From contig MPNA01000003.1 of NCBI GenBank assembly GCA_002238785.1, positions 71,368-135,367 of the forward strand: DNA of 64,000 nucleotides, written 5' to 3'. The position numbers and the translations under genes were made by a program. Positions 8,669-17,609 of this stretch are shown here, piece by piece. The notes beneath the pieces were generated by a model. It did not search any database. It saw only the letters and a program-made list of their open reading frames with translations, and was not told the origin of the DNA. Each line of letters begins with the position of its first letter. The first letter of the stretch is position 1. This DNA comes from a bacterium OM1 bin76 (GTDB lineage Bacteria; Actinomycetota; Acidimicrobiia; Spongiisociales; ZC4RG35).

Positions 8669-9671
8669 CGTCACCCACGCTTTCGGACGGTGCTCTCATG
8701 CTGAGGGCCACCGCCACAATGATGATGAAGCCCCGGGCGATCAATTGGTCCGCCACCTCCAGGCCCATGAGTATCAGTCCGTTGTTGAGCATCGCCATGA
8801 TGAGGGCGCCTGTCACCGCGCCGGCGATGGAGGCCCGCCCGCCGAACAAACTGGTGCCGCCGATTACCACCGCGGCGATCACGGTGAGCAGATCGTTCTC
8901 TCCCAGGTCGTGACGGCCGATGGCCAGCCGACCGGCCAGCAGCACCCCGGCGAAGGCCGCGGCTGTCGAGCTGACCATCAGGGCGCTGATCCGGATCCGG
9001 TCGGTGTTGAGGCCAGCCGCCTTGGCTGATGCCCGGTTGGCGCCGGTGGCCAGCACATGCCTCCCCCACCGCAGGTGGTGCAGGGCAAAGTGGCCCACCG
9101 CAAACGCCACTGCGGTCCAGATCACCAGGGAGGAGATAGGCCCGAGCGAACCGGCGCCGAACAGGGCCGAGAAGGTGTCGTTTCTGATCGGCATGGACTG
9201 CAGATTGTTCATGTTTCGAGCGATGCCGCTGATGATTCCCAGCGTTCCCAACGTGACCAGAAAGGACGGAATCCGTATCTTGACTGCCACCAGGCCGTTG
9301 ACCAGCCCTACCGATGCGCCAACCAGCACCGCTGCCAGTGCTCCGACGAAGAATCCGTAGTCTGCCACCATCACGGCGGCCACCAACGAGGAAAGCGCCA
9401 CAGTCGATCCGATGGACAGATCTATCTCCGCAGACGCCAAGGCAAACGCCATGCCCACCGCCATCACCGCGATCGGCGCCGCCTGCCGACCGATGTTTAG
9501 AAGATTCGACCAGCTCAGGAAGCCGTCATCCCAAAGAATAAGAGCGAAGACCGCGAGTATCGAGACGAAGGCCATATAGACCACATACCGCCGATACCCG
9601 CCGTCCTCGCTCCGATCGATCCATGCCTGCCTCAGCCGGGAGGTGGCTTTGGCCAGGACATGGAGTCTCAT
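8658..9671 (-). CDS. Sugar ABC transporter permease (RbsC family)
   Basis: 337 aa inner-membrane permease of the ribose/xylose type. A basic cytoplasmic N-terminus is followed by eight to ten hydrophobic segments. The family stretch MAVGMAFALASAEIDLSIGST and the late loop GENDLLTVIAAVVIGGTSLFGGRAS (split here by the typical Gly-Gly turn) are present. It is encoded 43 bases after the binding protein and overlaps the YhfX-like gene. Together with the ATPase at 6714-7469 and the binding protein at 9715-10908 it forms a complete importer. Confidence 0.9.
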   Translation of the reverse strand: MRLHVLAKATSRLRQAWIDRSEDGGYRRYVVYMAFVSILAVFALILWDDGFLSWSNLLNIGRQAAPIAVMAVGMAFALASAEIDLSIGSTVALSSLVAAVMVADYGFFVGALAAVLVGASVGLVNGLVAVKIRIPSFLVTLGTLGIISGIARNMNNLQSMPIRNDTFSALFGAGSLGPISSLVIWTAVAFAVGHFALHHLRWGRHVLATGANRASAKAAGLNTDRIRISALMVSSTAAAFAGVLLAGRLAIGRHDLGENDLLTVIAAVVIGGTSLFGGRASIAGAVTGALIMAMLNNGLILMGLEVADQLIARGFIIIVAVALSMRAPSESVGDDVP

Positions 9672-9714
9672 CTGTTGCGACCGGTTCCCTATTCGATCAA
9701 CTATTCATTGCAGA

Positions 9715-10908
9715 TTATCCGCCGAGTGCTGCCATGACTTCTGGTGGTGGGTCGGTTGCCAGTGACTGCCGGTAGGCATCCACGATGTTGTCAGCGGTCA
9801 CCGCGATGGCGGGAACCACCGTAAACGCGGGAGCGTCCTTGCCCAACAGCCCATAAGCGCCTTCCAACGCCATGGTCCGTCCCAGCGCATACGCCTCATC
9901 CGCCGCGATACCAACAATGTTGCCACCTTCAACCAAGTCCAACGAGACATTGGTGTCCAGATCCAAAGTCACCACCGCCACATCCGAAGCACCAGCCGCC
10001 CGCAAAGCAGCCAACACCCCATCAGCCGGACCAGCCGACCACGGCGCATAAATGCCATCCAGATCAGGGTTACGCGTCAACAACGCAGCCGCGATCTCCT
10101 CAGCAGCAGCAGGATCAGCCAACCCCTGCTCAGAAACTATCTCAATCCCCGGATAACGCTGCTCGATCCACGTCTTGAACGCCTGATCACGCTGATTAGT
10201 CACGTAATAGGCAGCATCATGGAAGATGAAACCCACCTTCCCTTCACCACCCAGAGCATCCGCCAACAGATCAGCAGCCGCCATCCCCATCGCAGCCAGG
10301 TCATCGGTGACCACCCCCACATAATCGACGCCGTGCACATAGCCCTCAGGCACATTGCTCAAGAACACCAACTGCACCCCAGCCTCCACCGCAGGACGAA
10401 ACGCCTCCGCACCAGACACCGGATCAATCACCAAACTGACAATGATGTCAGGATCCTGCGCCAAAACAGTCTCCACATCATTGGCCTGCTGAGCAGCATC
10501 AAACTGAGCATTCGTCTCAGCAATCACCTCAATACCCAACTCGGCAAAAGCATCCCGAGCACCCTGACTCACCGCATCGGTGAAAGCACCAGCCGTATGC
10601 CACAGCAAAGCCGCCGTATACCCCCCAGACTGCACCTGCGCCATCTCATCACCACTCAAAACAATCTCACCCGACGCAGTAGCCTCCTCACCACCAGGCC
10701 CCTGAGTAACCGGCGCCACAGGCTCTGGAGGAGCTTCCGTCGTGGCAGGCGCTTGGGTAGTGGTGGCTTCGGCGGCGGCCTGGGTAGTGGTGGTTTCCTC
10801 CTCGGCATCGCCGCCGCAAGCCGCCGCAACCAGGCTGAGCACTGCCACCAGACCGGTTATGAGCCACACTGCGGATGTGTTTCGTTTGTATTTTCGGGTT
10901 CCTTTCAT
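9715..10908 (-). CDS. Sugar-type ABC transporter substrate-binding lipoprotein
   Basis: 397 aa type-1 periplasmic binding protein (LacI/RbsB-like fold). The signal peptide ends LSLVAAACGG (lipobox, Cys anchored). A Thr/Ala/Pro-rich linker (residues about 35-75) precedes two lobes: AALLWHTAGAFTDAVSQG (first strand and ligand loop), DPDIIVSLVIDPVSG, DYVGVVTDD, DGIYAPWSAGPADG and the closing NIVGIAADEAYALG. The start ATG 10908 has a good AGGAGGA site. Between about 9950 and 10750 codon choice shifts to T-ending and TTG codons, unlike the C/G-ending neighbours. The ligand is unknown; context suggests an amino sugar or acylated amine. Confidence 0.9.
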   Translation of the reverse strand: MKGTRKYKRNTSAVWLITGLVAVLSLVAAACGGDAEEETTTTQAAAEATTTQAPATTEAPPEPVAPVTQGPGGEEATASGEIVLSGDEMAQVQSGGYTAALLWHTAGAFTDAVSQGARDAFAELGIEVIAETNAQFDAAQQANDVETVLAQDPDIIVSLVIDPVSGAEAFRPAVEAGVQLVFLSNVPEGYVHGVDYVGVVTDDLAAMGMAAADLLADALGGEGKVGFIFHDAAYYVTNQRDQAFKTWIEQRYPGIEIVSEQGLADPAAAEEIAAALLTRNPDLDGIYAPWSAGPADGVLAALRAAGASDVAVVTLDLDTNVSLDLVEGGNIVGIAADEAYALGRTMALEGAYGLLGKDAPAFTVVPAIAVTADNIVDAYRQSLATDPPPEVMAALGG

Positions 10909-10916
10909 GGTTCCTC

Positions 10917-12173
10917 CTAGGTTGCGGACTTCTCAACCCCGCACCACGACGCCACGAAGTAGGCCAGGGTACGGGTAAGGGAGACGAACTCTTCGATGGG
11001 CAAGCGTTCAAAGGGTGTGTGACAGGTTGCTATGTCGCCGGCGGCGAAGTAGACGCCCGGGATGCCCACCGACCTGAGCAACGGCTTTTCTGACCAGTAC
11101 GGGGCTCCCTCGATTCGAGCCTTCCCTCCCGTGGTCTCCTCAATGGCTCGGGCCAATTCCTCCACACCGGCATGATCGGCAGGGATCTCATCTGGCGTAC
11201 CCCCCACCGAGTGGTCTCGGGGAGCCGAGAAGGTCACTTCGAACGAGACCCCGGATTCTTCGGCGACGCCGGCGGTGATCTCCCGGAGGACCGACGCCGC
11301 CTTATCCAGGTCGTCACCGGGCAGCAGTTTCTGGATCAGCGACAGTTCGAAGTGGCCGGGCACCGCGATGTTGCCTCCCGACCCGACCGTCGTAACCAGC
11401 AGAAACCGCTCTCCCAGGAGTCGGTGGGCTGCTCCTGACAGAGTGTCGTTGTAATCCCACAGAGCGCCGAGCAGGGCATGCCCCGCCTTCAGCGCGTCCA
11501 CTCCCAACTCGGGCCTGCCAAAATAGGCGGACTTTCCCACCAGGGTGATGTCTGCGATCAGAAACCCCATCTGGGCGGTGTAGATGGCGCCGGTGGTCGG
11601 CTCTGTGTAGATCGCAAAGTCGGGCGGGCTCCCGACATCTGCGAAGAGATCTTGGACCGCGGTCCGCATCCCCAGTGAAAGCCCGCTGCCGGGCTGGCCG
11701 GACTCCTCATCGCACACGAACAACCCGATGACGGGTCCACGCAGCCGGTATCCGGCGCGATGGATCGCCCGGATCGCTTCGATCACCGAGCAGACCCCTC
11801 CCTTCTGATCCGTGACGCCCCGAGCCCAGATCTCCCCGTCCATGAAGTGCCCGGCGAAGGGGTCCTCCCGGGCCGAGTCTTTCCACTCGGTCACCCAGTC
11901 GTCGGCATGAACCGTGTCGAGGTGTCCCGCCAGCACCAACGACCGGCCTTCTGCCTGCCCGTCTCCGGTCCGCGCATAGAGGTTGGGGCGTCCGGGCGCC
12001 GCCTCCACCAGATCAACCTCCCCCCAGCCGCCGGATTCCAGCTGGACCTTCAGCCACTCTGCAAACCTTCCCTCGTTGGGGGTGACGCTGGGAATTCGCA
12101 CCGCCTCCAAGACCAATTCGACCAGCGAGCCCGGGTCAACCGCGGCCGCCACGGACGCCGCCGGGTCGTTCAT
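10917..12173 (-). CDS. M20 family metallopeptidase / N-acyl deacylase
   Basis: 418 aa zinc hydrolase of the ArgE/DapE/CPG2 family. Visible metal-ligand motifs are LAGHLDTVH (His, Asp), WARGVTDQKGG (bridging Asp) and the catalytic CDEESGQPGSG (Glu-Glu). A central dimerisation-type insert is followed by the late ATCHTPFERLPIEEF with the last His ligand. The start ATG 12173 overlaps the ROK stop as ATGA; the longer open frame upstream is shadow. In this operon it probably removes an acyl group from the imported compound before NagB-type processing (inference). Confidence 0.85.
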   Translation of the reverse strand: MNDPAASVAAAVDPGSLVELVLEAVRIPSVTPNEGRFAEWLKVQLESGGWGEVDLVEAAPGRPNLYARTGDGQAEGRSLVLAGHLDTVHADDWVTEWKDSAREDPFAGHFMDGEIWARGVTDQKGGVCSVIEAIRAIHRAGYRLRGPVIGLFVCDEESGQPGSGLSLGMRTAVQDLFADVGSPPDFAIYTEPTTGAIYTAQMGFLIADITLVGKSAYFGRPELGVDALKAGHALLGALWDYNDTLSGAAHRLLGERFLLVTTVGSGGNIAVPGHFELSLIQKLLPGDDLDKAASVLREITAGVAEESGVSFEVTFSAPRDHSVGGTPDEIPADHAGVEELARAIEETTGGKARIEGAPYWSEKPLLRSVGIPGVYFAAGDIATCHTPFERLPIEEFVSLTRTLAYFVASWCGVEKSAT

Positions 12174-13375
12174 CGTCTGGTCTTTCGCGCCAACCGCTGG
12201 GCCACCAGCGAGTTCCGCACCGGCGAAAGGGCGGTGGAGACCGCTCCCAGGAAGGCGGCCGGGCCGCCCAGGGTGGAGGGAACCATCTTCGGAACCACAG
12301 TCAGATACTTTGCGATCCTGGCCCGCACCGCGTTCACGAAGATGGGATTGGCGCCCACCCCACCCCCGAACACCACGATGGCCGGATCGTTCACCCAACA
12401 GAAGTAGGAGGTGGCGAAGGCCACTGCGTCGGCGGCGATGCGCAGCGCCGCCGACGCGGCCTCATCCCCTTCCATCGCCGCCGCGAAGATCACCGGAACG
12501 TCGACGCCGCCCGCCAGACCACTGCGGTGTCCGGCTTCGACCGCCCGGTGAAACAATTTCCGGATCGCCGGGGCCGAGGCCACGTCTTCCAGCGTGAGGG
12601 CGTGGAAGACATCACCCCCCACCCGGGGCAGTTTGACCGACCCGATCTCGCCGGCCGCCCCGTGGGCACCCCGGTAGAGCTCCCCATCCACCACCATCCC
12701 CATCCCAATTCCCGTTCCGATCGAGATGGCGGCGAAGTCCTTCACCCCCTCAGAAGCCATGGCTTCCGCCTCACCGACCGTAGCCAGGTTCACGTCGTTC
12801 TCTATGGTCACCGAAACCCCCAGCCGCCTCGACAACTCGGCGGAGATCGGCAAGTCGGCGAACCCCGGAAGATTGGGGGCCATCTCCACCCGGTCCATCG
12901 ACGGCCGGTAGACGCCCGGCACCCCTATGCAAGCTCCTTCGAGACGCGATCCCCTCTCGCCCAGGTCTTCCACCAGCCGATGGACGGCCGCCGCCGCCGC
13001 CTCCACCGCCGCTCCGGCGTGCGACGGCGTTGCCAGCCGTTGCATGGCAATCACCTCTCCCGACAGATCGGCTATCCCTGCCAGCGTCTTGGTGGCTCCC
13101 ATGTCCACGCCCACCACCGTCGCCGTTTCCGGTATCAGTTCGTAGGCGGCCGCGGGCCGGCCGATCCGGCCACGGGGCTGGAGAGAGGAAACTCGCCTCA
13201 CCATTCCCGCTTGCTCAAGGTCAGACACCAGCGCATTGACCGTGGGTTTGGACAGCCCGGTCATCCTGGCGATCTCCGCCCGGGAGATCGGATGCCCGCC
13301 GGCCTCGAGAAACCGGTCGAAGACCACTTGGCCGTTCCTCAGCCGCAACCTCCCTGTACCCGACTCCTCGATCAC
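12170..13375 (-). CDS. ROK family transcriptional regulator
   Basis: 401 aa with an N-terminal winged helix-turn-helix (residues about 20-65: HPISRAEIARMTGLSKPTVN) and a C-terminal ROK sugar-kinase-like domain (GVDMGATKTLAGIADLSGE, IENDVNLATVGEA, AISIGTGIGMGMVVDG, HGAAGEIGSVKL). The CxCGxxGC zinc-binding cluster normally following the AGEIG motif is absent; that place reads VGGDVFHALTLEDV. It is the first gene of the operon and probably the ligand-responsive regulator of its own promoter at 13457-13485. Confidence 0.88.
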   Translation of the reverse strand: MIEESGTGRLRLRNGQVVFDRFLEAGGHPISRAEIARMTGLSKPTVNALVSDLEQAGMVRRVSSLQPRGRIGRPAAAYELIPETATVVGVDMGATKTLAGIADLSGEVIAMQRLATPSHAGAAVEAAAAAVHRLVEDLGERGSRLEGACIGVPGVYRPSMDRVEMAPNLPGFADLPISAELSRRLGVSVTIENDVNLATVGEAEAMASEGVKDFAAISIGTGIGMGMVVDGELYRGAHGAAGEIGSVKLPRVGGDVFHALTLEDVASAPAIRKLFHRAVEAGHRSGLAGGVDVPVIFAAAMEGDEAASAALRIAADAVAFATSYFCWVNDPAIVVFGGGVGANPIFVNAVRARIAKYLTVVPKMVPSTLGGPAAFLGAVSTALSPVRNSLVAQRLARKTRR

Positions 13376-13456
13376 CTGTCCGGTCCTCCTTCCGTTCGGA
13401 TTCAGATGCCGACCCGATCACGGGCAACGATCCCAAATTACCTGCTCGTTTCAAGG

Positions 13457-13485
13457 AGTGTACGTGCGCCGCGCCTATTTGTCAA
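13457..13485 (-). promoter_or_regulatory. Promoter of the ROK-controlled operon
   Basis: On the minus strand TTGACA (13485-13480) is followed after exactly 17 bases by TACACT (13462-13457), a good housekeeping-sigma promoter about 80 bases before the ROK start. A gene-sparse stretch of 278 bases (13376-13653) surrounds it. Confidence 0.6.
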
Positions 13486-13500
13486 ACACATTTACAAAAT
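13477..13500. promoter_or_regulatory. Operator-like inverted repeat overlapping the -35 element
   Basis: ATTTGT (13477-13482) and ACAAAAT (13494-13500) form an imperfect inverted repeat around an A/T-rich centre. It resembles ROK-type operators in layout and covers the TTGACA box, a position suited to autorepression. Confidence 0.4.
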
Positions 13501-13653
13501 CCTTTTTCCCACTCTGGTCGCACTGTTGGCGCCTACCCGGAAATGCTGAGAGGTTCTCGCTGTTCCGCAACAGCGTTCTCCCTGCGGCCGCGCGGGGCGG
13601 CCGATCGGCGGGACTCCTATCATCCGCCGTGACTGATTGCAGAAAGGAAAAAG

Positions 13654-14358
13654 ATGGCAAATACCAAGCGGGGCGGCCGAGTCTTTGGAGGCCTGATAGT
13701 TCTGGTGGTCGGCGTGTTGTTCCTGGTTGGGAACCTCACCGATTGGGAGATCCCCTGGGGCGGATGGTGGCCGGTCCTCGTGATCGCGTGGGGGCTGTGG
13801 AACCTGGTAAAGAACCGCTCGTGGGTCGGTGGGACCGCGTTGGTCGCCCTGGGAGTCTTTTTCCTCCTGGACACTCAAGACGTGTGGGATTACACCATCG
13901 GTGACATCTGGCGGTTCTGGCCGGTGGTGCTGATCCTGGTGGGGGCCAAAATACTCTTCGCCCGAAAGAAGAAAAGCCGCTCCCCATCAACTCCTCCTCA
14001 ACACTTTGAGGACAAGTCCACCCCCGGGGAATTGAACATCACCTCCGTTTTCGGCGGCAGCCAGCAGCGGATCACCGACCAGGCCCTGGCAAGCGGCAGT
14101 CTGACGGCGGTGTTCGGAGGCGCCGAGATCGACCTGCTCGGCGCCAACCTCGCCGACGGGGAAGCCAGCCTGGAGGTGTACGCGGTGTTCGGCAGCGCCA
14201 CGATCCGCGTTCCCAAGCAATGGACAGTGGACTGCCAGATCACCAACGTCCTTGGAGGGGTGGAGGACGAACGCGACTCGCAACCTTCCGACAGCGAGGA
14301 AGGCCGACTCACTCTCACCGGCGTCAGCCTGTTCGGCGGAGTGACCCTCAAGTCCTGA
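13654..14358 (+). CDS. LiaF-like membrane protein (cell-wall stress response type)
   Basis: 234 aa. The N-terminal half has four hydrophobic segments (GGLIVLVVGVLFLVGNL, WWPVLVIAWGLWNLV, GGTALVALGVFFLLD, FWPVVLILVGAKILF), as in the LiaI/LiaF membrane region. The C-terminal half is a beta-rich domain with repeated VFGG/VLGG/LFGG turns (SVFGGSQQRI, AVFGGAEIDLLG, SLFGGVTLKS), as in LiaF and related cell-envelope stress proteins. The start ATG 13654 is preceded by AAAGGAAAA. No histidine kinase partner lies nearby, so the signalling role is uncertain. Confidence 0.75.
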   Translation: MANTKRGGRVFGGLIVLVVGVLFLVGNLTDWEIPWGGWWPVLVIAWGLWNLVKNRSWVGGTALVALGVFFLLDTQDVWDYTIGDIWRFWPVVLILVGAKILFARKKKSRSPSTPPQHFEDKSTPGELNITSVFGGSQQRITDQALASGSLTAVFGGAEIDLLGANLADGEASLEVYAVFGSATIRVPKQWTVDCQITNVLGGVEDERDSQPSDSEEGRLTLTGVSLFGGVTLKS

Positions 14359-14760
14359 TTGCCCGAACCTCCCGCCCGCCACGGCCGGGCTTCCTCGCCG
14401 GGGAAGAAGGGCGCGGATGGGACCGGTTGGCCATTGCAGAGTCGGCGCCGGGAGTCGCGAAACAAACGTGCGCCGCGGGGTTGTCTTTGTCTCATGGGTT
14501 TGGCATATTGAATCCTGTCACCAAAACACCTCCCGGCCCGTTCCGACGTCACCGCGGCCGCGACATCCCTATCGGAGGTCATATTGTCGAAGAGCCACCC
14601 CCGGCGGGACCGGCGGAGCGCGCCCCTTCGACCCATGGCGGTGGTGGCGGGGGTGGGCCCGCAAGGTGGGCTGTTTTCAGAGGTTTTCGCGGGATAGGGA
14701 CGGTTTTAGCGAATTAAGAGGTTGCGGGTTCCTTTGCCGCCCCCCTGCGAGGAGGGGCGG
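14359..14760. other. Intergenic stretch between convergent liaF-like and M3 peptidase genes
   Basis: About 400 bases without a supportable gene. A short GC-rich hairpin (GCCCG / CGGGC near 14382-14398) might terminate the liaF-like transcript, but there is no T-tract. Nothing else is recognised. Confidence 0.4.
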
Positions 14761-16734
14761 TCAGGTCTCGATGCCCAGCTTGTGGAGGAAGGCACTGTTG
14801 TCGGGTTCCCTTCCCAGGAAGGCGCGGAGCGTGTCGATGGCATCGCGAGAGCCGCCCACCTCCAATACCTCCCGCCGGTAGTCCATGCCCACTCCCGGAT
14901 TGGTGATGCCCTCCTCCTCGAACCGCCTCCACATGTCGTCCCCGAACACCTCCGACCACAGATACCCGTAGTACCCAGCGTCGTACCCACCCATGAGGTG
15001 CCCGAAACTGGCCGGCGAAAAGGTCCCTTCCTGGCGGGGAAAGAGCGACACCTTGGTAGTCCCGGCCAGTATCTCGTCGATGTCCTTATCCTGGTCGGGG
15101 CCGTGCAGAGCCATGTCCAACAGCCCGAAACTGGCCTGGCGAAGCTTGGAGATGGCAATATTCAGTAGTTGGGCGCCGGTGAGTCTTTCCAGCAGTTCGG
15201 CGGGTAGTGGTTGGCCACTCTCATAGTGGAAGGCGAAGCGCGCCAAAACCTCGGGTTGCCAGGTCCAGTTCTCCATTATCTGGCTGATCGCCTCGACGAA
15301 GTCCCACTCGGTGCTGGACCCTGAGAAGCGCCTGAGTTCGGCGCGGGTGAGAATCTGGTGGAGAATGTGGCCGAATTCATGAAACAGCGTCACTACCTCC
15401 GAATGCTGTAACAGAGCCGGTGTCTCCGGAAGGGGAGGAGTGAAATTGGCCACAATGCAGGAGCGTGGCAACTGGTAGGAACCGTCCGCCAGCAGACGGC
15501 CTCCCACCAGGGGGAAGGCCGCGGCATGGCTGAACTTTCCCTCTCTGGGAAACAAGTCCATGTGAAAGTGGGCGATCCGCTCCCCTGAATCCCGGTCAAA
15601 GACCGCATAGGTAGTCACATCCTCGTGCCAAACCGGCGCTTCCACCTTCTGGTATTCAAGCCCGAAGACTTCTCCGGTGAGATCCAGCATCCCCTCCACG
15701 ACCTGGAAAAGCGGAAAGTAGCCCGCCACCTCCATCTGATCCACCCCGTACTCGGTGCGTCGAATCTGATTGTCGTAGTACCGCCAATCCCACACTTGGG
15801 TGGGTCCCTCCTCACCATCGGCCTCGAGCATCTCGGTGATGCGTTCGACTTCTCGCAGCCCAGCAGAGGTGAGCGGATCCAGCAACAATTCGTAGAAGGC
15901 CTCCACCGCCTCGGGCTTCTTGGCCATCCGCTCCGAGAGTCTGTGATGCGCCCAGGACGGTTCGTCGAACAATGAGGCGATCTCCATTCGCAGAGCAATC
16001 GCCTCCTCCAGTATCGGTCGATTGCTCTCCACCGCTCGATTGTTGAATTTCTCCATGAGTGCCTGGCGCAGGTCTCGCCGATCCGCATTCTCCATGAAGG
16101 GGATCACATGGGGATAGGCCATGGTCACCCGCAGTCGCCCTTCCCCCTCCCCTGGCGGAAGGGAGTCGATGTAGGATGCCGGCAGCCCACCCAGATCCCC
16201 GCGACTGACCTCGAGGGCGTCGTCATACTCGGCGATGTTCTGAGAAAACGCCACTCCCAATTCGATCAACCGCTGGGTCAGTTCCTTGACTCTCGCCTGG
16301 GACTCCGCCGGGAGATGATGCCCCGCTTTCTTGAGATCCCTGCGGACGAACTCCAACAACCGGGCCCGCTCTCCCGATAGGTCGGCAGCCTCTTCGGTGG
16401 TGGAGAACTCGTTAACAGCTTGATACAGGCCCGGGTGAAAAGCCAGTTCCGTTTGCCACTTGGAGAGTTGTTCGGCGCTAGCGCGACCTGCAGCTCTTGC
16501 CTCCGGGTCAGTGTGTACATAGCCCATGAACCCGGCCTCGCCGAACGCCCTGCTGAACAACTCCCCTATTTCTTCCAGAGGCGCCAGCGTGTTCTGATAG
16601 GTCCGGGGGGACTTGGCATCCAGGATCCTGGACTGCAGAAGTTCTGCCTCCGCCACGGATCCGGCGGTGATTTCCTGGATCCGGGACGCGGACATCCCTG
16701 TGTAGTCGAACATCTCCTCGGTGGTGTTTCCCAT
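14761..16734 (-). CDS. M3 family oligopeptidase (thimet/oligopeptidase A type)
   Basis: 657 aa cytoplasmic zinc oligopeptidase of the M3A family, which degrades short peptides. The zinc site is VTLFHEFGHILHQ (HExxH); the third ligand lies downstream in SSTEWDFVEAISQIMENW. The substrate-binding region GHLMGGYDAGYYGYLWSEVFG is the strongly conserved M3A C-terminal signature. No signal peptide is present. The start is ATG 16734, 22 bases after the inositol-phosphatase stop, so both are likely co-transcribed. Confidence 0.92.
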   Translation of the reverse strand: MGNTTEEMFDYTGMSASRIQEITAGSVAEAELLQSRILDAKSPRTYQNTLAPLEEIGELFSRAFGEAGFMGYVHTDPEARAAGRASAEQLSKWQTELAFHPGLYQAVNEFSTTEEAADLSGERARLLEFVRRDLKKAGHHLPAESQARVKELTQRLIELGVAFSQNIAEYDDALEVSRGDLGGLPASYIDSLPPGEGEGRLRVTMAYPHVIPFMENADRRDLRQALMEKFNNRAVESNRPILEEAIALRMEIASLFDEPSWAHHRLSERMAKKPEAVEAFYELLLDPLTSAGLREVERITEMLEADGEEGPTQVWDWRYYDNQIRRTEYGVDQMEVAGYFPLFQVVEGMLDLTGEVFGLEYQKVEAPVWHEDVTTYAVFDRDSGERIAHFHMDLFPREGKFSHAAAFPLVGGRLLADGSYQLPRSCIVANFTPPLPETPALLQHSEVVTLFHEFGHILHQILTRAELRRFSGSSTEWDFVEAISQIMENWTWQPEVLARFAFHYESGQPLPAELLERLTGAQLLNIAISKLRQASFGLLDMALHGPDQDKDIDEILAGTTKVSLFPRQEGTFSPASFGHLMGGYDAGYYGYLWSEVFGDDMWRRFEEEGITNPGVGMDYRREVLEVGGSRDAIDTLRAFLGREPDNSAFLHKLGIET

Positions 16735-16756
16735 TCTTGCTTCTCCCTGGGTCTGC

Positions 16757-17551
16757 TTAGCCGACCGCCCGGGCCAGCACTTGTCCGAACCTTTGGTGGA
16801 CGAGACCGTTGGTGGCTATCACCATCGAACCGTCTAACGGCGCGTTCCCCCCATGGAGACCGGTCACCCTGCCGCCTGCCTCCTCCACTATCAGTATTCC
16901 GGCCGCAATATCCCAGACTGCCAGACCCTGTTCCCAAAAGGCGTCGAATCTGCCATCTGCCACATAACAGAGATCAAGCGCCGCTGATCCTCTGCGCCTC
17001 ACTCCCTGGCATCGAGCCAGCACCGCCCCCAGCAAGGCAGCGTACTCATGGGCCCTTTCCTGACGGTCATACGGGAATCCCGTGGCGACCAGGGTTTGAG
17101 ATAGAAGCCGGTTGGAACTGACCGAGATCGGTTGGGCATCTCTTGACGCGCCCTCGCCCCGAACGGCGGCAAACTCCTCCCCGTGGATGGCTTCGATCAC
17201 CACCCCTATCACCGGAACCCGATCCTCCCACAGCGCCACTGACACGCTTACCGGCGCCAAGCCATGGATGAAATTGACCGTGCCGTCCAGGGGATCAATA
17301 ATCCATGCCCGGCCATGCTCAGGTAATGTCCCGCCCTCTTCTTCGCCCACAATGGCGTCATCGGGACGCTGGCCTCTCAGCATCTGTCGTATCTCCCCCT
17401 CCACTCTCCGGTCCACTTCGGTTACCGGATCCACCTGTCCCTTGAATTCCACGTCGGCGCCCTTGCCCAGAGCTTCCCTCAATCTGGCGGCCGCATGACG
17501 AGCAGCCGCCAACGCCAGTTCCAGATCGCCTTCGATGCGGGCCTTGTTCAC
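16757..17551 (-). CDS. Inositol monophosphatase family protein
   Basis: About 264 aa Mg-dependent phosphatase of the IMPase/FBPase/CysQ family. Metal-binding motifs are AIVGEEEGG (Glu-Glu), WIIDPLDGTVNFIHG (the DPxDGT signature) and the late AVWDIAAGILIVEEAGG (WDxAAG). The start is uncertain: GTG 17551 gives the usual N-terminus (NKARIEGDLELAL), while in-frame GTG 17578 is possible; neither has a clear ribosome site. The substrate (myo-inositol-1-phosphate, histidinol phosphate or PAP) cannot be decided. It diverges from lnt. Confidence 0.88.
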   Translation of the reverse strand: MNKARIEGDLELALAAARHAAARLREALGKGADVEFKGQVDPVTEVDRRVEGEIRQMLRGQRPDDAIVGEEEGGTLPEHGRAWIIDPLDGTVNFIHGLAPVSVSVALWEDRVPVIGVVIEAIHGEEFAAVRGEGASRDAQPISVSSNRLLSQTLVATGFPYDRQERAHEYAALLGAVLARCQGVRRRGSAALDLCYVADGRFDAFWEQGLAVWDIAAGILIVEEAGGRVTGLHGGNAPLDGSMVIATNGLVHQRFGQVLARAVG

Positions 17552-17609
17552 TTGACACAGAATACTTACTCGCGTCACCTGGGTAGCCTGACAGGGACAA
17601 GGTGGACCC

